From: Sphingomonadaceae bacterium PASS1
Lineage (GTDB): Bacteria; Pseudomonadota; Alphaproteobacteria; Sphingomonadales; Sphingomonadaceae
Assembly (NCBI GenBank): GCA_002255985.1
Contig: NKIR01000001.1
Span: 62,001 to 126,000 of the forward strand
Direction of reading: 5' to 3'
DNA: 64,000 bases
The first letter of the stretch is position 1; each line of letters starts with the position of its first letter. The notes under the pieces were generated by a model. It was not told the origin of the DNA. It ran no database searches and saw only the letters and a program-made list of their open reading frames with translations. Both the position numbers and the translations under genes were made by a program. Of the stretch, positions 39,753 through 48,985 are shown piece after piece.

Positions 39753-40913
39753 TCAGGCGGCAGCATCTGCCTCAACCGCTACTATTTGCGGCAGGATCGC
39801 ATCCAGCAACGGCATGCCTTGCGGCGTGACCGTGAAGCGGTCGCCGTTGCGGGTGATGAGGCCAAGGCGCGCGATTTTGTCGACAGCCGTGAAATCCAGC
39901 ATCTTGTCCGCAGCGATATTCGTGCGTGATGACAGCCGCTCAAGGCTGATGCCCTCGCTCAACCGCAGTCCCATGAGCAAGCTTTCGGTTGCACGGCTTG
40001 CGGGGTCGAGATGATCTTCACTGCTGATGCCATGCGCATTCCGGTTCACTGCAGACAGAAAATTCTCTGGTTTTTTATGGCGTTGCGTCGCACATTTCAG
40101 ACGCCGTCCATGTGCGCCGGGGCCTATGCCGATATAATCATCATAGCGCCAATAACTCAAATTATGGCGGCTTTCATGCCCCGCCCGCGCATGGTTGCTA
40201 ATCTCATAGGCCGCCATGCCCGCCGCGCGCGTCATGTCATGCGATATTTCATAGAGTGTCGCCGCATCGTCATCGTCGGCGGGGGTGAAGTGTCCCTTGC
40301 GAACGAGCGTTTCGAACCTTGTGCCTACCTCAATCGTCAACTGATATAGCGACATATGATCGGTGCCGAAGGACAATGCGCGCCGAAGCTCCGCCTCCCA
40401 TTGTGCGGCTGTTTGTTCGGGCCGCGCATAAATCAGGTCGATATTGACGCGGCCGAAATGCTGCTGCGCAACCGTGAGGGCATCGAGGCTTTCTGCAACG
40501 GAATGTGCACGCCCCAAAAAGGCCAAGGCCGCGTCGTCGATCGATTGCAGGCCAAGCGACACGCGGTTGACGCCAGCTTTGGCCAAATCGGCGAAGCGGG
40601 ATGCCTCAACCGAGGACGGGTTCGCCTCAAGTGTAATCTCGATATTGTCGGCAAAGCCCCAATGTTGCGCAGCGGCGTCAATCAACGCGGCGACCGTTGA
40701 CGGCGGCATCAACGATGGCGTGCCGCCGCCGAAGAAAATGGAACTCAGCTTGCGGCCATGCGTCAACGCCGCTTCGTGGGCCATATCCGCCAACAATGCC
40801 GCGCACCACGCGTCTTGGTCGACGCTTTCCCGCACATGGCTGTTGAAATCACAATAAGGGCATTTGGAAATGCAAAAGGGCCAGTGGATATAGAGGGCGA
40901 GCGGATTTGACAT
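39753..40913 (-). CDS. hemW: Heme chaperone HemW (radical SAM)
   Basis: Radical-SAM, HemN-like protein that handles heme, not a true coproporphyrinogen oxidase. In the 386 residues the cluster motif is CISKCPYC (Cys14, 18, 21) with CDFN after it, then IFFGGGTPSLMPPSTV and the LGLQSIDDAALAFLGRAHS block, and a C-terminal HemN domain (TESLLMGLRLSEGISLE). The Cys of HemN at the N-terminal extension is absent, matching HemW. Next genes on this strand upstream are rdgB and rph. Confidence 0.93.
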   Translation of the reverse strand: MSNPLALYIHWPFCISKCPYCDFNSHVRESVDQDAWCAALLADMAHEAALTHGRKLSSIFFGGGTPSLMPPSTVAALIDAAAQHWGFADNIEITLEANPSSVEASRFADLAKAGVNRVSLGLQSIDDAALAFLGRAHSVAESLDALTVAQQHFGRVNIDLIYARPEQTAAQWEAELRRALSFGTDHMSLYQLTIEVGTRFETLVRKGHFTPADDDDAATLYEISHDMTRAAGMAAYEISNHARAGHESRHNLSYWRYDDYIGIGPGAHGRRLKCATQRHKKPENFLSAVNRNAHGISSEDHLDPASRATESLLMGLRLSEGISLERLSSRTNIAADKMLDFTAVDKIARLGLITRNGDRFTVTPQGMPLLDAILPQIVAVEADAAA

Positions 40914-40930
40914 TCGAGGTTTACCTTAGC

Positions 40931-41051
40931 CCTGAGCCGGCAGTGCGGAGCACTGCCGAAAAGTCGAACGGTGCGTCTCGTTCAACCACCGTGCTTGACT
41001 GATGGCCGCCCTTCGACGGTCGCAGCCACTGCGTGACTGCTGCTCTGGGCT
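40931..41051. repeat. Degenerate palindromic element
   Basis: The gap between rdgB and hemW has a perfect 8-bp hairpin (40939-40946 with 40950-40957, loop GGA). It is flanked by outer near-complements AGCCCTGAGC and GCTCTGGGCT, and by CCCTTCGACGG/AGTCGAACGG-like pieces. This resembles a decayed copy of the dispersed GCCCTTCGACAAGCTCAGGG-type repeat common in sphingomonads. It could also fold in the rdgB-hemW transcript. Confidence 0.4.
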
Positions 41052-41076
41052 ACGGTCTGGTCAGATGTGGCGCCTG

Positions 41077-41703
41077 TCAAAAAACGGCCTCAACCAATTT
41101 GCGGAACGCGTCTGCCCGATGGCTCATGGCATGTTTTTCCGCCGGGTCCAGTTCCGCAAAAGTGTGCGTGCGGTCGGTTGGCACAAACACGGGATCATAG
41201 CCAAAGCCCAACGTACCGCGCGGAGGCCATGTCAGGCTGCCTTGTACGCGGCCTTCGAACAGTTCTTCATGACCATCGGGCCATGCAAGCGCGAGGGTGC
41301 AGATAAAATATGCGCTTCGGTCGGTATCTGGGCCAAGCTCGGCCAATTTGCCCTCGACTTTACCCATTGCCATATACCAGTCGCGTCCTGGGCCCCCTTC
41401 GAACCGCTGCTTTTCCGCCCAGTCCGCTGTGTACACACCAGGTGCGCCGCCAAGCACGGCCACGCAAAGACCGCTGTCATCCGCCAAGGCGGGCAGGCCC
41501 GATCCTTGGGCAGAGGCATGGGCTTTCAGCAGTGCATTTTCGGCAAAGCTCGTCCCCGTCTCTTCGGGCTCGGGCAAGCCAAGCTCACCCGCCGACACCG
41601 GTTCGATACCGAAGGGCGCCAGCAAGGCGCGGATTTCACGCACCTTGCCCACATTGTGGCTGGCGATGACAAGCTTGCCGGGCTGCAATTTGCGATGGGT
41701 CAT
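41077..41703 (-). CDS. rdgB: XTP/dITP diphosphatase (RdgB/HAM1)
   Basis: Hydrolyses non-canonical purine nucleoside triphosphates to monophosphates and keeps them out of DNA. The 208 residues have [18 protein letters not shown] (triphosphate loop), [34 protein letters not shown] (catalytic Asp) and [18 protein letters not shown]. It lies between rph and hemW on the same strand, as in many alphaproteobacteria. Confidence 0.95.
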   Translation of the reverse strand: MTHRKLQPGKLVIASHNVGKVREIRALLAPFGIEPVSAGELGLPEPEETGTSFAENALLKAHASAQGSGLPALADDSGLCVAVLGGAPGVYTADWAEKQRFEGGPGRDWYMAMGKVEGKLAELGPDTDRSAYFICTLALAWPDGHEELFEGRVQGSLTWPPRGTLGFGYDPVFVPTDRTHTFAELDPAEKHAMSHRADAFRKLVEAVF

Positions 41704-41725
41704 ATATTCTTGCCTTGAACCATAT

Positions 41726-41753
41726 TGTCACCCCCGCTTTCGCGGGAATGACA
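41726..41753. repeat. Intergenic palindromic repeat between rph and rdgB
   Basis: TGTCACCCCCGC-TTTC-GCGGGAATGACA forms a 12-base stem with two mismatches. The sequence matches the common dispersed alphaproteobacterial repeat seen as TGTCATTCCCGCGAAAGCGG and its variants. It lies in the 75-base gap after rph and could be a transcript-processing or terminating structure as well as a mobile-repeat remnant. Confidence 0.6.
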
Positions 41754-41778
41754 TGGACGTTTAAAGTGCCAAATGCGG

Positions 41779-42492
41779 TTACTTCACCGCTTCAGCTTGC
41801 ACCGCGAATATCCGGTCGGTGCCCATGCGTGCGAGACGGAGCAAGCGCAGCAGGCTCTCCTCATCATAGGTCGCACCTTCGGCGGTCGCTTGTACTTCAG
41901 CGATCTGTCCGCCTTCAATTAGGACAAAGTTCGCATCAGCGTCAGCGCTCGAATCTTCGATATAGTCGAGGTCAAGCACGGGCGTTCCATTGACGATGCC
42001 GCAGCTGATGGCGGCGACGCGGCCGCTGATTGGGTCTTCCTTAATCGCACCCGAAGCAAGCAGGCCATCGACCGCAAGCCGCAAGGCTACCCATGCGCCG
42101 GAAATAGCTGCGGTCCGTGTTCCGCCGTCGGCTTGCAACACATCACAATCGATTGTGATCTGATGCTCGCCAAGCTTTTTCATATCTACGACAGCGCGTA
42201 AAGAACGACCAATAAGACGTTGAATTTCTTGTGTTCTGCCTGACTGCTTGCCCTTTGCCGCTTCGCGCTGACTGCGGGTATGCGTCGCGCGTGGGAGCAT
42301 CGAATATTCCGCTGTTACCCAACCTTCACCCTTGCCGCGCAACCATGGCGGAATGCGATCTTCGACGCTTGCGGTGACAAGCACGCGGGTGTCGCCAAAG
42401 CAGATGAGGCAGCTGCCCTCTGCATGCTTGGTGAAATGGGTTTCAATCGAAATGGCGCGCATTTCGTCGGGCGCACGGCCTGATGGACGCAT
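41779..42492 (-). CDS. rph: Ribonuclease PH
   Basis: Phosphorolytic 3' exonuclease that trims tRNA precursors. From ATG 42492 the 237 residues have [37 protein letters not shown] (phosphate loop), [20 protein letters not shown] with [16 protein letters not shown], and [21 protein letters not shown] longer frame upstream to 42735 overlaps hrcA and is not conserved. It diverges from hrcA. Confidence 0.95.
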   Translation of the reverse strand: MRPSGRAPDEMRAISIETHFTKHAEGSCLICFGDTRVLVTASVEDRIPPWLRGKGEGWVTAEYSMLPRATHTRSQREAAKGKQSGRTQEIQRLIGRSLRAVVDMKKLGEHQITIDCDVLQADGGTRTAAISGAWVALRLAVDGLLASGAIKEDPISGRVAAISCGIVNGTPVLDLDYIEDSSADADANFVLIEGGQIAEVQATAEGATYDEESLLRLLRLARMGTDRIFAVQAEAVK

Positions 42493-42573
42493 GATAGTCT
42501 CCTGATAATGGGTTGAAGGACGCAATAGCTTGCCCCGCTTGCTTTGCAAGCGCGCTGCGCTAAACCAGCAAAC

Positions 42574-43617
42574 GTGAGCCAAATTCCAATCAATGAACTG
42601 AACGACCGCACGCGCGTCATCTTCCGGATGGTGGTCGAAAGCTATTTGGACAATGGTGCGCCGGTGGGGTCGCGAACGATCTCCAAATTTGCGGGCCTTA
42701 ATTTGTCTCCGGCCTCCATTCGCAATGTGATGCAAGATTTGGAAGAGGCAGGACTGCTTGCCTCACCGCACACCAGCGCTGGCCGTGTGCCCACCGAGAG
42801 CGGGCTTCGTCTTTTTGTCGACGGCATGATGCAGTCGGCTGAACCGTCGATGGAAGAACGCCGTGCGATTGAATCGCAAATCATGGGCGATGGGCCAATT
42901 GAGGAAGCGTTGGCGGCGGCAACGTCGGTTTTGTCGGGGCTATCGGCCTGTGCCGGAATCGTGCTTGTCCCCAAACGCGATGCCGTGTTGAAGGCATTCA
43001 ACTTTGCGCGTCTATCGCCGACCCAAGTTCTGGCCATCATGGTCGGTTCGGACAACAGCGTCGAAAACCGGTTGGTTGCGATTGACCCTGCTGTTTCCGA
43101 TTCGGCGCTGGTTGAAGCGTCCAATTACATCTCGGCCCGATTGTCGGGTTTGACCTTGTCAGAGGCGCTTGAGCATCTTGATCGCGAAATTCGGGCGGAA
43201 CAGGCGGAGCTTGACGCGGCAAGCCAGAAGCTCGTGCGCGATGGTCTGGCGATCTGGTCGCTCGATGCCAATGACCGGCCTGTCCTGATTGTGCGCGGTC
43301 AATCGAACCTGATTGACGACGCCGCAGCCGCGGACCTTGATCGGGTGCGCCAGTTGCTCGACGAATTGGAAAGCAAGGAAGAAATCGCGCGTTTGGTCGA
43401 CAGTGCCCGCGATGCGCAATCGACTCGGATCTTCATTGGTTCAGAGAATAATCTGTTCTCGCTGTCCGGCTCCTCGGTCATCGCTGCGCCTTATCGTGAG
43501 GCGGGTGGCAAGGTGGTCGGTGTCGTGGGCGTCATTGGCCCGACACGGCTCAATTATGCCCGCATCGTCCCGATGGTCGATTTCACGGCACAGGCGCTCA
43601 GCCGCTTAATAAAGTGA
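42574..43617 (+). CDS. hrcA: Heat-inducible transcription repressor HrcA
   Basis: Repressor of class I heat-shock genes through CIRCE elements. The 347 residues starting at GTG 42574 contain the winged-helix part ([60 protein letters not shown]) and the C-terminal GAF-like part ending [19 protein letters not shown]. An in-frame TTG lies at 42544. No CIRCE inverted repeat is visible before hrcA, grpE, dnaK or dnaJ, so its target (usually groESL) must lie elsewhere. grpE follows after 88 bases. Confidence 0.95.
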   Translation: MSQIPINELNDRTRVIFRMVVESYLDNGAPVGSRTISKFAGLNLSPASIRNVMQDLEEAGLLASPHTSAGRVPTESGLRLFVDGMMQSAEPSMEERRAIESQIMGDGPIEEALAAATSVLSGLSACAGIVLVPKRDAVLKAFNFARLSPTQVLAIMVGSDNSVENRLVAIDPAVSDSALVEASNYISARLSGLTLSEALEHLDREIRAEQAELDAASQKLVRDGLAIWSLDANDRPVLIVRGQSNLIDDAAAADLDRVRQLLDELESKEEIARLVDSARDAQSTRIFIGSENNLFSLSGSSVIAAPYREAGGKVVGVVGVIGPTRLNYARIVPMVDFTAQALSRLIK

Positions 43618-43624
43618 CGCACGG

Positions 43625-43652
43625 CTTGATGAAACCGAATTGGTTTCTATAT
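43625..43652 (+). promoter_or_regulatory. Sigma-32 (RpoH)-type promoter before grpE
   Basis: CTTG at 43625-43628, a 17-base spacer and TCTATAT at 43646-43652 match the alphaproteobacterial RpoH pattern CTTG-N17/18-CYTATnT except for one base (T for the first C). It lies about 54 bases before the grpE ATG. Within the spacer and -10 lies a 6-bp inverted repeat GAAACC-GAATT-GGTTTC (43631-43647). Confidence 0.6.
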
Positions 43653-43705
43653 GCGCAAAGCAACAGGCGGCATAAGTGCCGCAACAATCATGGGTTAATC
43701 AGGTT

Positions 43706-44281
43706 ATGACGGACAAGAATACAGAATCTGCAGATGCAGCAGCAGAAAAGGAATTGGAAGGCGTGCCAGAGCATATGAAGGAAGACGCCTCAGAAGCGAC
43801 CGACTCCGCCGACGCCAAAATTGCCGCGCTCGAAGACGCGCTTGCTACGGCACAGCAAGAAGTTCTGTATGCGCAGGCCGAAACCCAAAATGTGCGCCGC
43901 CGTATGGAAAAGGAAGCGCAAGATGCGCGCGCTTATGCCGCAACCGGCTTTGCCCGCGACGTCTTGTCCGTCTCAGACAATTTGGCACGTGCATTGGAAG
44001 CCATCCCCGCCGAAATGCGCGAGAGTGAATCAATGAAACCGCTCGTCATTGGCCTTGAAGCCACTGGCCGCGAACTCGACAGCGTCTTTGCCAAAAACGG
44101 CATCACCCGCATCGCCGCAATGGGCATGCCGCTTGATCCGAACCAGCATCAGGCGATGGTCGAAATCCCAAGTGCGGATGCCGCACCTGGTACGATCGTT
44201 GCGGAAATGCAGGCGGGTTATATGATCAAGGATCGCTTGCTGCGCCCTGCATTGGTCGGGGTGGCGAAGGCACCAGAATAA
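43706..44281 (+). CDS. grpE: Nucleotide exchange factor GrpE
   Basis: Exchanges ADP for ATP on DnaK. The 191 residues have an acidic low-complexity N-terminus, a long coiled-coil (about 35-80, ENVRRRMEKE-like AETQNVRRRMEKEAQDARA), the VSDNLARALEAIPAEMRES region and the C-terminal beta domain signature MPLDPNQHQAMVEIPSADA with MIKDRLLRPALVGVAK. ATG 43706 follows CAGG and is preferred to an upstream GTG at 43676. Confidence 0.94.
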   Translation: MTDKNTESADAAAEKELEGVPEHMKEDASEATDSADAKIAALEDALATAQQEVLYAQAETQNVRRRMEKEAQDARAYAATGFARDVLSVSDNLARALEAIPAEMRESESMKPLVIGLEATGRELDSVFAKNGITRIAAMGMPLDPNQHQAMVEIPSADAAPGTIVAEMQAGYMIKDRLLRPALVGVAKAPE

Positions 44282-44361
44282 GGGCTGGGGAATAGTCCCT
44301 ACGCGGGAATGCCGAAGTTCGGGGGTGGTCTCATTGGCCGCTCTCCGCTATCGCCGTGTCC

Positions 44362-45759
44362 ATGACCAAAGCGGCATTCTCAACCATAGGCCAATCCCCT
44401 TGGCGCCATGAGCTTCGGGCGACGTTGCTGCTCGCGTGGCCGATGATCCTGTCGAACCTGACGATGATGCTGATCGGCGTAACCGACGTCATTTTGCTGG
44501 GCTGGCTTGGGCCGCGTGCGTTGGCGGCGGGTGCTTTGGGGCACAACCTCGCCATTTTCTGCGCGATTTTCTGCATGGGTTTAATCACGGCCACGGCGCC
44601 GATGATGGCATCTGAAAAAGGCCGCATGGCGCATTCGGTGCGCGATATTCGGCGGACCTTTCGGCAGGGTCTTTGGGTATGCTGCACGGTCATGGTGCCG
44701 GTGTGGGCATTTTTATGGAATGCCGAAGCCATCCTGATTGCGACGGGTCAGCAAGCGGATCTCGCCGCCGACGCTGCGGTGTTTGTGCGGGCCTATATGT
44801 GGTCCATATTGCCGTTCCTCGGATTTCTCGTTCTGCGCAATTTTGTCGCGGCGCTGGAAAAGCCAGTCTGGGCAACCATCGTCGCGTGCGGAGCAGTGCT
44901 GTTAAATGCCGTTGTCAATTACGGCCTAATTCTCGGTAACTTTGGCTTGCCGCAATTGGGGCTGGTCGGAGCGGGCATTGGCAGCACGATTACCAATGTC
45001 GTGCAGTTCGGGGTCATGGCTCTCGTCGTCACCTTCCATCCGAAATTTCGCCGCTACCATTTATTCGGACGCTTCTGGCGTGCGGATTGGCGGCGGTTTC
45101 GCGAGATATGGCGTTTGGGATTGCCGATTGGGTTCACGATGGGTTTCGAAGGCGGCGTGTTTGCACTCGCTATCCTGTTGATGGGGCTGATAAACGAGGC
45201 GTCGGTTGCGGCACATGCGATCGCCCTCCAAATCGCGTCGCTCACCTTCATGGTGCCCATGGGGCTGGGGCAGGCCGCGACGGTGCGTGTCGGCCTTGCT
45301 TATGGCCGGCGCGACGCGGTTGCGATCACACGCGCAGGCTGGACCGCTTTCGTGCTGGGGACCGGATTTATGGCGGTCATGGCGCTTGGCATTTATTTGT
45401 TTCCAGAGGCGCTGATTGGTATTTTCGTCACCCCCGTCGATGCCGCAACGCGCCAAGTGTTTGACCTTGCTGTCAGCTTCCTGCTGGTGGCCGCGATATT
45501 CCAGATTGTCGATGGCGCGCAGGTTGTCGGCGCGGGCATGTTGCGTGGACTGCACGATACCAAAGTCCCGATGTACTTTGCAGCGTTCGGATATTGGGTG
45601 GTCGGCATCGGTGTAGGTGCTTGGCTTGCGTTTCGGGCAGGTTGGGACGGCGTCGGTGTGTGGACCGGCCTTGCGGCCGGACTTGCGCTTGTGTCGGTAT
45701 TGATGCTCGTCCGCTGGTCGATGCGGGCGCGGCTCGGGTTGCTGCCTTCAGAAGCTTAA
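44362..45759 (+). CDS. MATE family efflux transporter
   Basis: Cation-coupled multidrug exporter with twelve predicted membrane segments in 465 residues (ATG 44362; a GTG at 44356 is also possible). Typical MATE segments are RATLLLAWPMILSNLTMMLI, GVTDVILLGWLGPRALAAG, and the mirrored second half with AAHAIALQIASLTFMVPMGL followed by GQAATVRVGLAYGRRDAV. Substrates are unknown; the gene sits between grpE and a HELVH-motif gene with no functional hint. The last 12 bases overlap the convergent gene. Confidence 0.92.
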   Translation: MTKAAFSTIGQSPWRHELRATLLLAWPMILSNLTMMLIGVTDVILLGWLGPRALAAGALGHNLAIFCAIFCMGLITATAPMMASEKGRMAHSVRDIRRTFRQGLWVCCTVMVPVWAFLWNAEAILIATGQQADLAADAAVFVRAYMWSILPFLGFLVLRNFVAALEKPVWATIVACGAVLLNAVVNYGLILGNFGLPQLGLVGAGIGSTITNVVQFGVMALVVTFHPKFRRYHLFGRFWRADWRRFREIWRLGLPIGFTMGFEGGVFALAILLMGLINEASVAAHAIALQIASLTFMVPMGLGQAATVRVGLAYGRRDAVAITRAGWTAFVLGTGFMAVMALGIYLFPEALIGIFVTPVDAATRQVFDLAVSFLLVAAIFQIVDGAQVVGAGMLRGLHDTKVPMYFAAFGYWVVGIGVGAWLAFRAGWDGVGVWTGLAAGLALVSVLMLVRWSMRARLGLLPSEA

Positions 45760-46218
45760 TATGCCATCATATTGCGACAATGGCGGCGCTCCTGGAACCT
45801 TTGCACCGTTCCGCAACAGGAATATGTGCCGGACAATCTCGGCCTGCTGCTCAATCCCGTATTGTTCAAGCTTCCATCCGGGTTTCAGGCTGTAATCATA
45901 GCGACAGAACGGGTGACGCCGCAGCGGCAGGCATATGCCTTTTTGGTGTTGCCACACATGCACCAGCTCGTGAATGAAGTGGCCTTGCAATCCAAGGTCG
46001 CGGTCGCAAAAATCGGCGCAGAATAGTTCGCTTTTCGGGTGGAACCACAAATGACCGTTGGGCGCCATGGTGACCCGGCGGGGTTGAAACCACCAATATT
46101 TGCGATTGTGAATCCGGATCCGCTGATAATCCAGCGCCGAGCCGAACACAGATTCCGCCACCGCCCGCTCACGGACCGTCATTGGCCGGCCGGATTTATG
46201 CGGGCCGAATATGCTCAT
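45748..46218 (-). CDS. Putative zinc metallopeptidase-like protein with HELVH motif
   Basis: A 156-residue protein of unknown family role. It has a clear HExxH metal-binding motif, FIHELVHVWQHQ (His83, Glu84, His87), and no signal peptide. Around it are GHLWFHPKSELFCADFCDRD and YGIEQQAEIVRHIFLLRNG; Glu in EQQAE may be a third ligand. Similar proteins in sphingomonads carry names such as vgr-related protein, but I know of no proven activity. The end overlaps the MATE gene by 12 bases. Confidence 0.7.
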   Translation of the reverse strand: MSIFGPHKSGRPMTVRERAVAESVFGSALDYQRIRIHNRKYWWFQPRRVTMAPNGHLWFHPKSELFCADFCDRDLGLQGHFIHELVHVWQHQKGICLPLRRHPFCRYDYSLKPGWKLEQYGIEQQAEIVRHIFLLRNGAKVPGAPPLSQYDGILSF

Positions 46219-46231
46219 TCCAGATCCATTT

Positions 46232-46302
46232 CGTCATCCCGAACTTGTTTCGGGATAACAAACAACGGTGGCGCGTTATCCTGAAACAAGTTCAGGATGA
46301 CG
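46232..46302. repeat. 28-bp imperfect inverted repeat (REP-like element)
   Basis: Arms 46232-46259 and 46275-46302 match at 26 of 28 positions as inverted copies, with a 15-base centre. Each arm is itself a palindrome-like CGTCATCCYGAACTTGTTTC followed by RGGATAAC, the sequence of a dispersed repeat familiar from sphingomonad genomes. It lies between the HELVH-motif gene (start 46218) and the copper chaperone gene (stop 46329), both on the minus strand. A run of seven A follows on the plus strand. Confidence 0.75.
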
Positions 46303-46328
46303 AAAAAAATATTGGAAAAGGGCATGCC

Positions 46329-46802
46329 CTAGCCGTCAATTGCCTTTTTCTCGTCCGGGTCAGTGCCGTCGACTTCCTGCACGCGGGCTTTCACCAATAT
46401 GCGGACATTGTTGGAGAACAGAAATTCAGCTTCGATCTCGCCAAGGCGGCGGGGGATAAGGTTGACGCCCCACATCATCACATGCTTGCCACCTTTTTTG
46501 AAGGCGACGGTTTCGGCTGCGGGAATGCGGACGCGTTGCAGGGGCGCCATGGACACTGCCCCCGTTTTCGGATCCACCGTAACATCGTGCATTTCAACGC
46601 GGATGGCTGATGGCGAACTAACGCGCAGCAAATAGACATCTTCGGGGCCGCCATAGACGTTGAAGTGAAATGCCGACGGATTGCTGTCGACCGGCGATAG
46701 CGTGAGGACTGCCTCTTTGACCTTTAGCTGCGGTGTGGGGCCGCACGAGCTCAGTAATAGCGCGCTTGCTGCGGCTGCAACTGTGAATATCCGTCGGTTC
46801 AT
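46329..46802 (-). CDS. Copper chaperone PCu(A)C-like lipoprotein
   Basis: Periplasmic copper carrier that delivers Cu(I) to cytochrome oxidase in relatives. The 157 residues have a lipoprotein signal with lipobox LLSSC (Cys about 20) and the PCu(A)C ligand pattern: Met-His in VEMHDVTVDPK, Met in GAVSMAPL, and His-x-Met in KKGGKHVMMWGVN. Ends with a charged EVDGTDPDEKKAIDG. No oxidase gene is nearby. It diverges from dnaK with 211 bases between starts. Confidence 0.88.
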   Translation of the reverse strand: MNRRIFTVAAAASALLLSSCGPTPQLKVKEAVLTLSPVDSNPSAFHFNVYGGPEDVYLLRVSSPSAIRVEMHDVTVDPKTGAVSMAPLQRVRIPAAETVAFKKGGKHVMMWGVNLIPRRLGEIEAEFLFSNNVRILVKARVQEVDGTDPDEKKAIDG

Positions 46803-46882
46803 ATGATCCTCGTTTCGGCATTGGCTTTGTTGTCCAAAGCCGGGACTGTGTCTACTTTTTCCCTATCTAGGGTTGCCGAAGT

Positions 46883-46910
46883 CTTGTGCCAAGAGATTTG
46901 GCACCTATAT
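46883..46910 (+). promoter_or_regulatory. Sigma-32 (RpoH)-type promoter before dnaK
   Basis: CTTG at 46883-46886, a 17-base spacer and CCTATAT at 46904-46910 are a full match to the alphaproteobacterial RpoH consensus CTTG-N17/18-CYTATnT. It is about 104 bases before the dnaK ATG. The spacer is itself a perfect 6-bp inverted repeat around 5 bases, TGCCAA-GAGAT-TTGGCA (46887-46903). Confidence 0.7.
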
Positions 46911-47013
46911 CGCCGCTACAAGGTTGCATTACGGGAAAACACCGGTGCCTGATAGGGCCGGACCGTAAGTGGCCAGTAAGCGTTCAATTTTAAAATTTCG
47001 GGGTAAAGTTTTT

Positions 47014-48918
47014 ATGGCTAAAGTTATTGGTATCGACTTGGGCACGACAAACAGCTGCGTTGCGGTAATGGACGGCGGCAAGCCCAAGGTCATCGAGAAT
47101 GCTGAAGGCGCACGTACGACGCCATCGATCGTGGCCTTTGCTAAGGACGGTGAGCGCCTGATTGGACAACCTGCAAAGCGTCAGGCTGTGACCAATCCGG
47201 AAAGCACAATTTACGCGGTGAAGCGCCTTATCGGCCGCCGCTTTGACGACCCGATGACCAAGAAGGACATGGGCCTCGTCCCCTACAGCATCGTCAAGGG
47301 TAAGACCGGCGATGCATGGGTTAAGGCAGGCGGCGAAGAATATTCGCCATCGCAGATTTCCGCGTTCATCCTTCAAAAAATGAAGGAAACGGCAGAAGCC
47401 TATTTGGGCGAAACCGTAACGCAGGCCGTTATCACGGTTCCCGCTTACTTCAACGACGCCCAGCGTCAGGCGACGAAGGATGCTGGCCAGATTGCGGGTC
47501 TTGAAGTTCTGCGCATCATCAACGAGCCAACCGCCGCTGCGCTTGCATACGGCATGGACAAGGATGAGAACAAAACCATCGCGGTCTATGACCTTGGTGG
47601 CGGTACATTCGACATCTCGATCCTCGAAGTCGGCGACGGCGTGTTTGAAGTGAAGTCCACCAATGGTGACACGTTCTTGGGCGGTGAAGATTTCGACAGC
47701 GTGCTCGTTGAGCATTTGGCAGCCGATTTCAACAAGGTCGAAGGCATTGACCTGACCAAGGACAAGCTCGCGCTTCAGCGTTTGAAGGAAGCCGCTGAAA
47801 AGGCGAAGATTGAACTGTCATCGACACAGACAACTGAAGTCAACTTGCCGTTCATCACCGCTGACCAAAATGGTCCAAAGCATTTGGTGAAGACGATCAC
47901 CCGTTCCGACCTTGAAAAGCTGGTGGATGACCTCATCAAGCGCACGTTGGAGCCTTGCAAAAAGGCTTTGGCTGACGCTGGTTTGAAGGCGGATGCCATT
48001 GACGAAGTCGTCATGGTTGGCGGCATGACCCGCATGCCAAAGGTACGTGACGTTGTTAAGGCGTTCTTCGGCAAGGAACCACACACCGGCGTGAACCCTG
48101 ACGAAGTTGTTGCCATGGGCGCAGCTATTCAGGCAGGCGTATTGCAGGGCGACGTTAAGGACGTGTTGTTGCTGGACGTAACACCGCTGTCGCTTGGCAT
48201 CGAAACGCTCGGTGGTGTGTTCACCCGCATGATTGACCGTAACACGACAATCCCAACGAAGAAGAGCCAGGTTTACTCGACTGCGGAAGATAACCAGAAT
48301 GCGGTTACCATCCGCGTGTTCCAGGGCGAGCGTGAAATGGCGGCGGATAACAAGCTGCTCGGCAATTTCGACCTTGTCGGAATTCCACCCGCACCGCGCG
48401 GCGTGCCGCAGGTTGAAGTGACATTCGATATCGATGCCAACGGCCTCGTCAGCGTAACCGCAAAGGACAAGGGCACGGGCAAGGAACAGCAGATCAAGAT
48501 CCAGGCTTCGGGTGGTTTGTCCGACGCCGACATCGATCAGATGGTCCGTGACGCCGAAGCCTTCGCTGAAGAAGACAAGAAACGTCGTGAGGCTGCCGAA
48601 GCCAAGAACAATGCCGAAAGCCTTGTGCACACCACGGAAAAGCAGCTCGAAGAGCATGGCGACAAGATTGACGCTGCGCTGAAGGGCGAAATCGAAGCGG
48701 CTGTTGCGGAAACCAAGACTGCCATCGAAGGTGGTGATGCAGAAGCGATGAAGGAAAAGGCAACTGCCTTGGCGCAAATCGCGATGAAGCTTGGTGAAGC
48801 CATCTACAAGGAAGAGCAAGCCGCGGCATCGCCGGGCGCTGCGACCGAAGAAGCTCCTGCGGACGACAATGTTGTCGATGCAGAATTCTCCGAAGTCGAA
48901 GACGACAAGAAAGACTGA
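47014..48918 (+). CDS. dnaK: Chaperone DnaK (Hsp70)
   Basis: ATP-driven chaperone. The 634 residues start [20 protein letters not shown] and include [20 protein letters not shown], the [16 protein letters not shown] motif, the linker [19 protein letters not shown] and the C-terminal lid ending in acidic [11 protein letters not shown]. Normal length. In-frame sequence before ATG 47014 (to 46969) does not fit the family. Transcription likely begins at the sigma-32 promoter at 46883-46910. Confidence 0.98.
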   Translation: MAKVIGIDLGTTNSCVAVMDGGKPKVIENAEGARTTPSIVAFAKDGERLIGQPAKRQAVTNPESTIYAVKRLIGRRFDDPMTKKDMGLVPYSIVKGKTGDAWVKAGGEEYSPSQISAFILQKMKETAEAYLGETVTQAVITVPAYFNDAQRQATKDAGQIAGLEVLRIINEPTAAALAYGMDKDENKTIAVYDLGGGTFDISILEVGDGVFEVKSTNGDTFLGGEDFDSVLVEHLAADFNKVEGIDLTKDKLALQRLKEAAEKAKIELSSTQTTEVNLPFITADQNGPKHLVKTITRSDLEKLVDDLIKRTLEPCKKALADAGLKADAIDEVVMVGGMTRMPKVRDVVKAFFGKEPHTGVNPDEVVAMGAAIQAGVLQGDVKDVLLLDVTPLSLGIETLGGVFTRMIDRNTTIPTKKSQVYSTAEDNQNAVTIRVFQGEREMAADNKLLGNFDLVGIPPAPRGVPQVEVTFDIDANGLVSVTAKDKGTGKEQQIKIQASGGLSDADIDQMVRDAEAFAEEDKKRREAAEAKNNAESLVHTTEKQLEEHGDKIDAALKGEIEAAVAETKTAIEGGDAEAMKEKATALAQIAMKLGEAIYKEEQAAASPGAATEEAPADDNVVDAEFSEVEDDKKD

Positions 48919-48932
48919 TGTTGAAAATTCCC

Positions 48933-48962
48933 GACCGTCGCCAGCGAAATGCAGCGACGGTC
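48933..48962. other. Hairpin between dnaK and dnaJ
   Basis: GACCGTCGC (48933-48941) pairs perfectly with GCGACGGTC (48954-48962) around a 12-base loop, 15 bases after the dnaK stop. No T run follows (AGGAAGCCGG), so partial termination or protection of the upstream message is more likely than full stop. This would let dnaK exceed dnaJ, as is usual. Confidence 0.6.
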
Positions 48963-48985
48963 AGGAAGCCGGGGGGTGGTCAGTC

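Noticed and set aside
40914-41076. A small gene between hemW and rdgB
   Set aside because: The stretch is dominated by a degenerate palindrome and shows no start with a ribosome-binding site.
42493-42573. CIRCE element or sigma-32 promoter before hrcA
   Set aside because: No TTAGCACTC/GAGTGCTAA pair is visible, and the CTTG tetramers here have no fitting -10 at 17-18 bases.
44285-44325. Another copy of the GCGGGAATG-type repeat before the MATE gene
   Set aside because: Only a short fragment (CTACGCGGGAATG) is present and no inverted partner is found.
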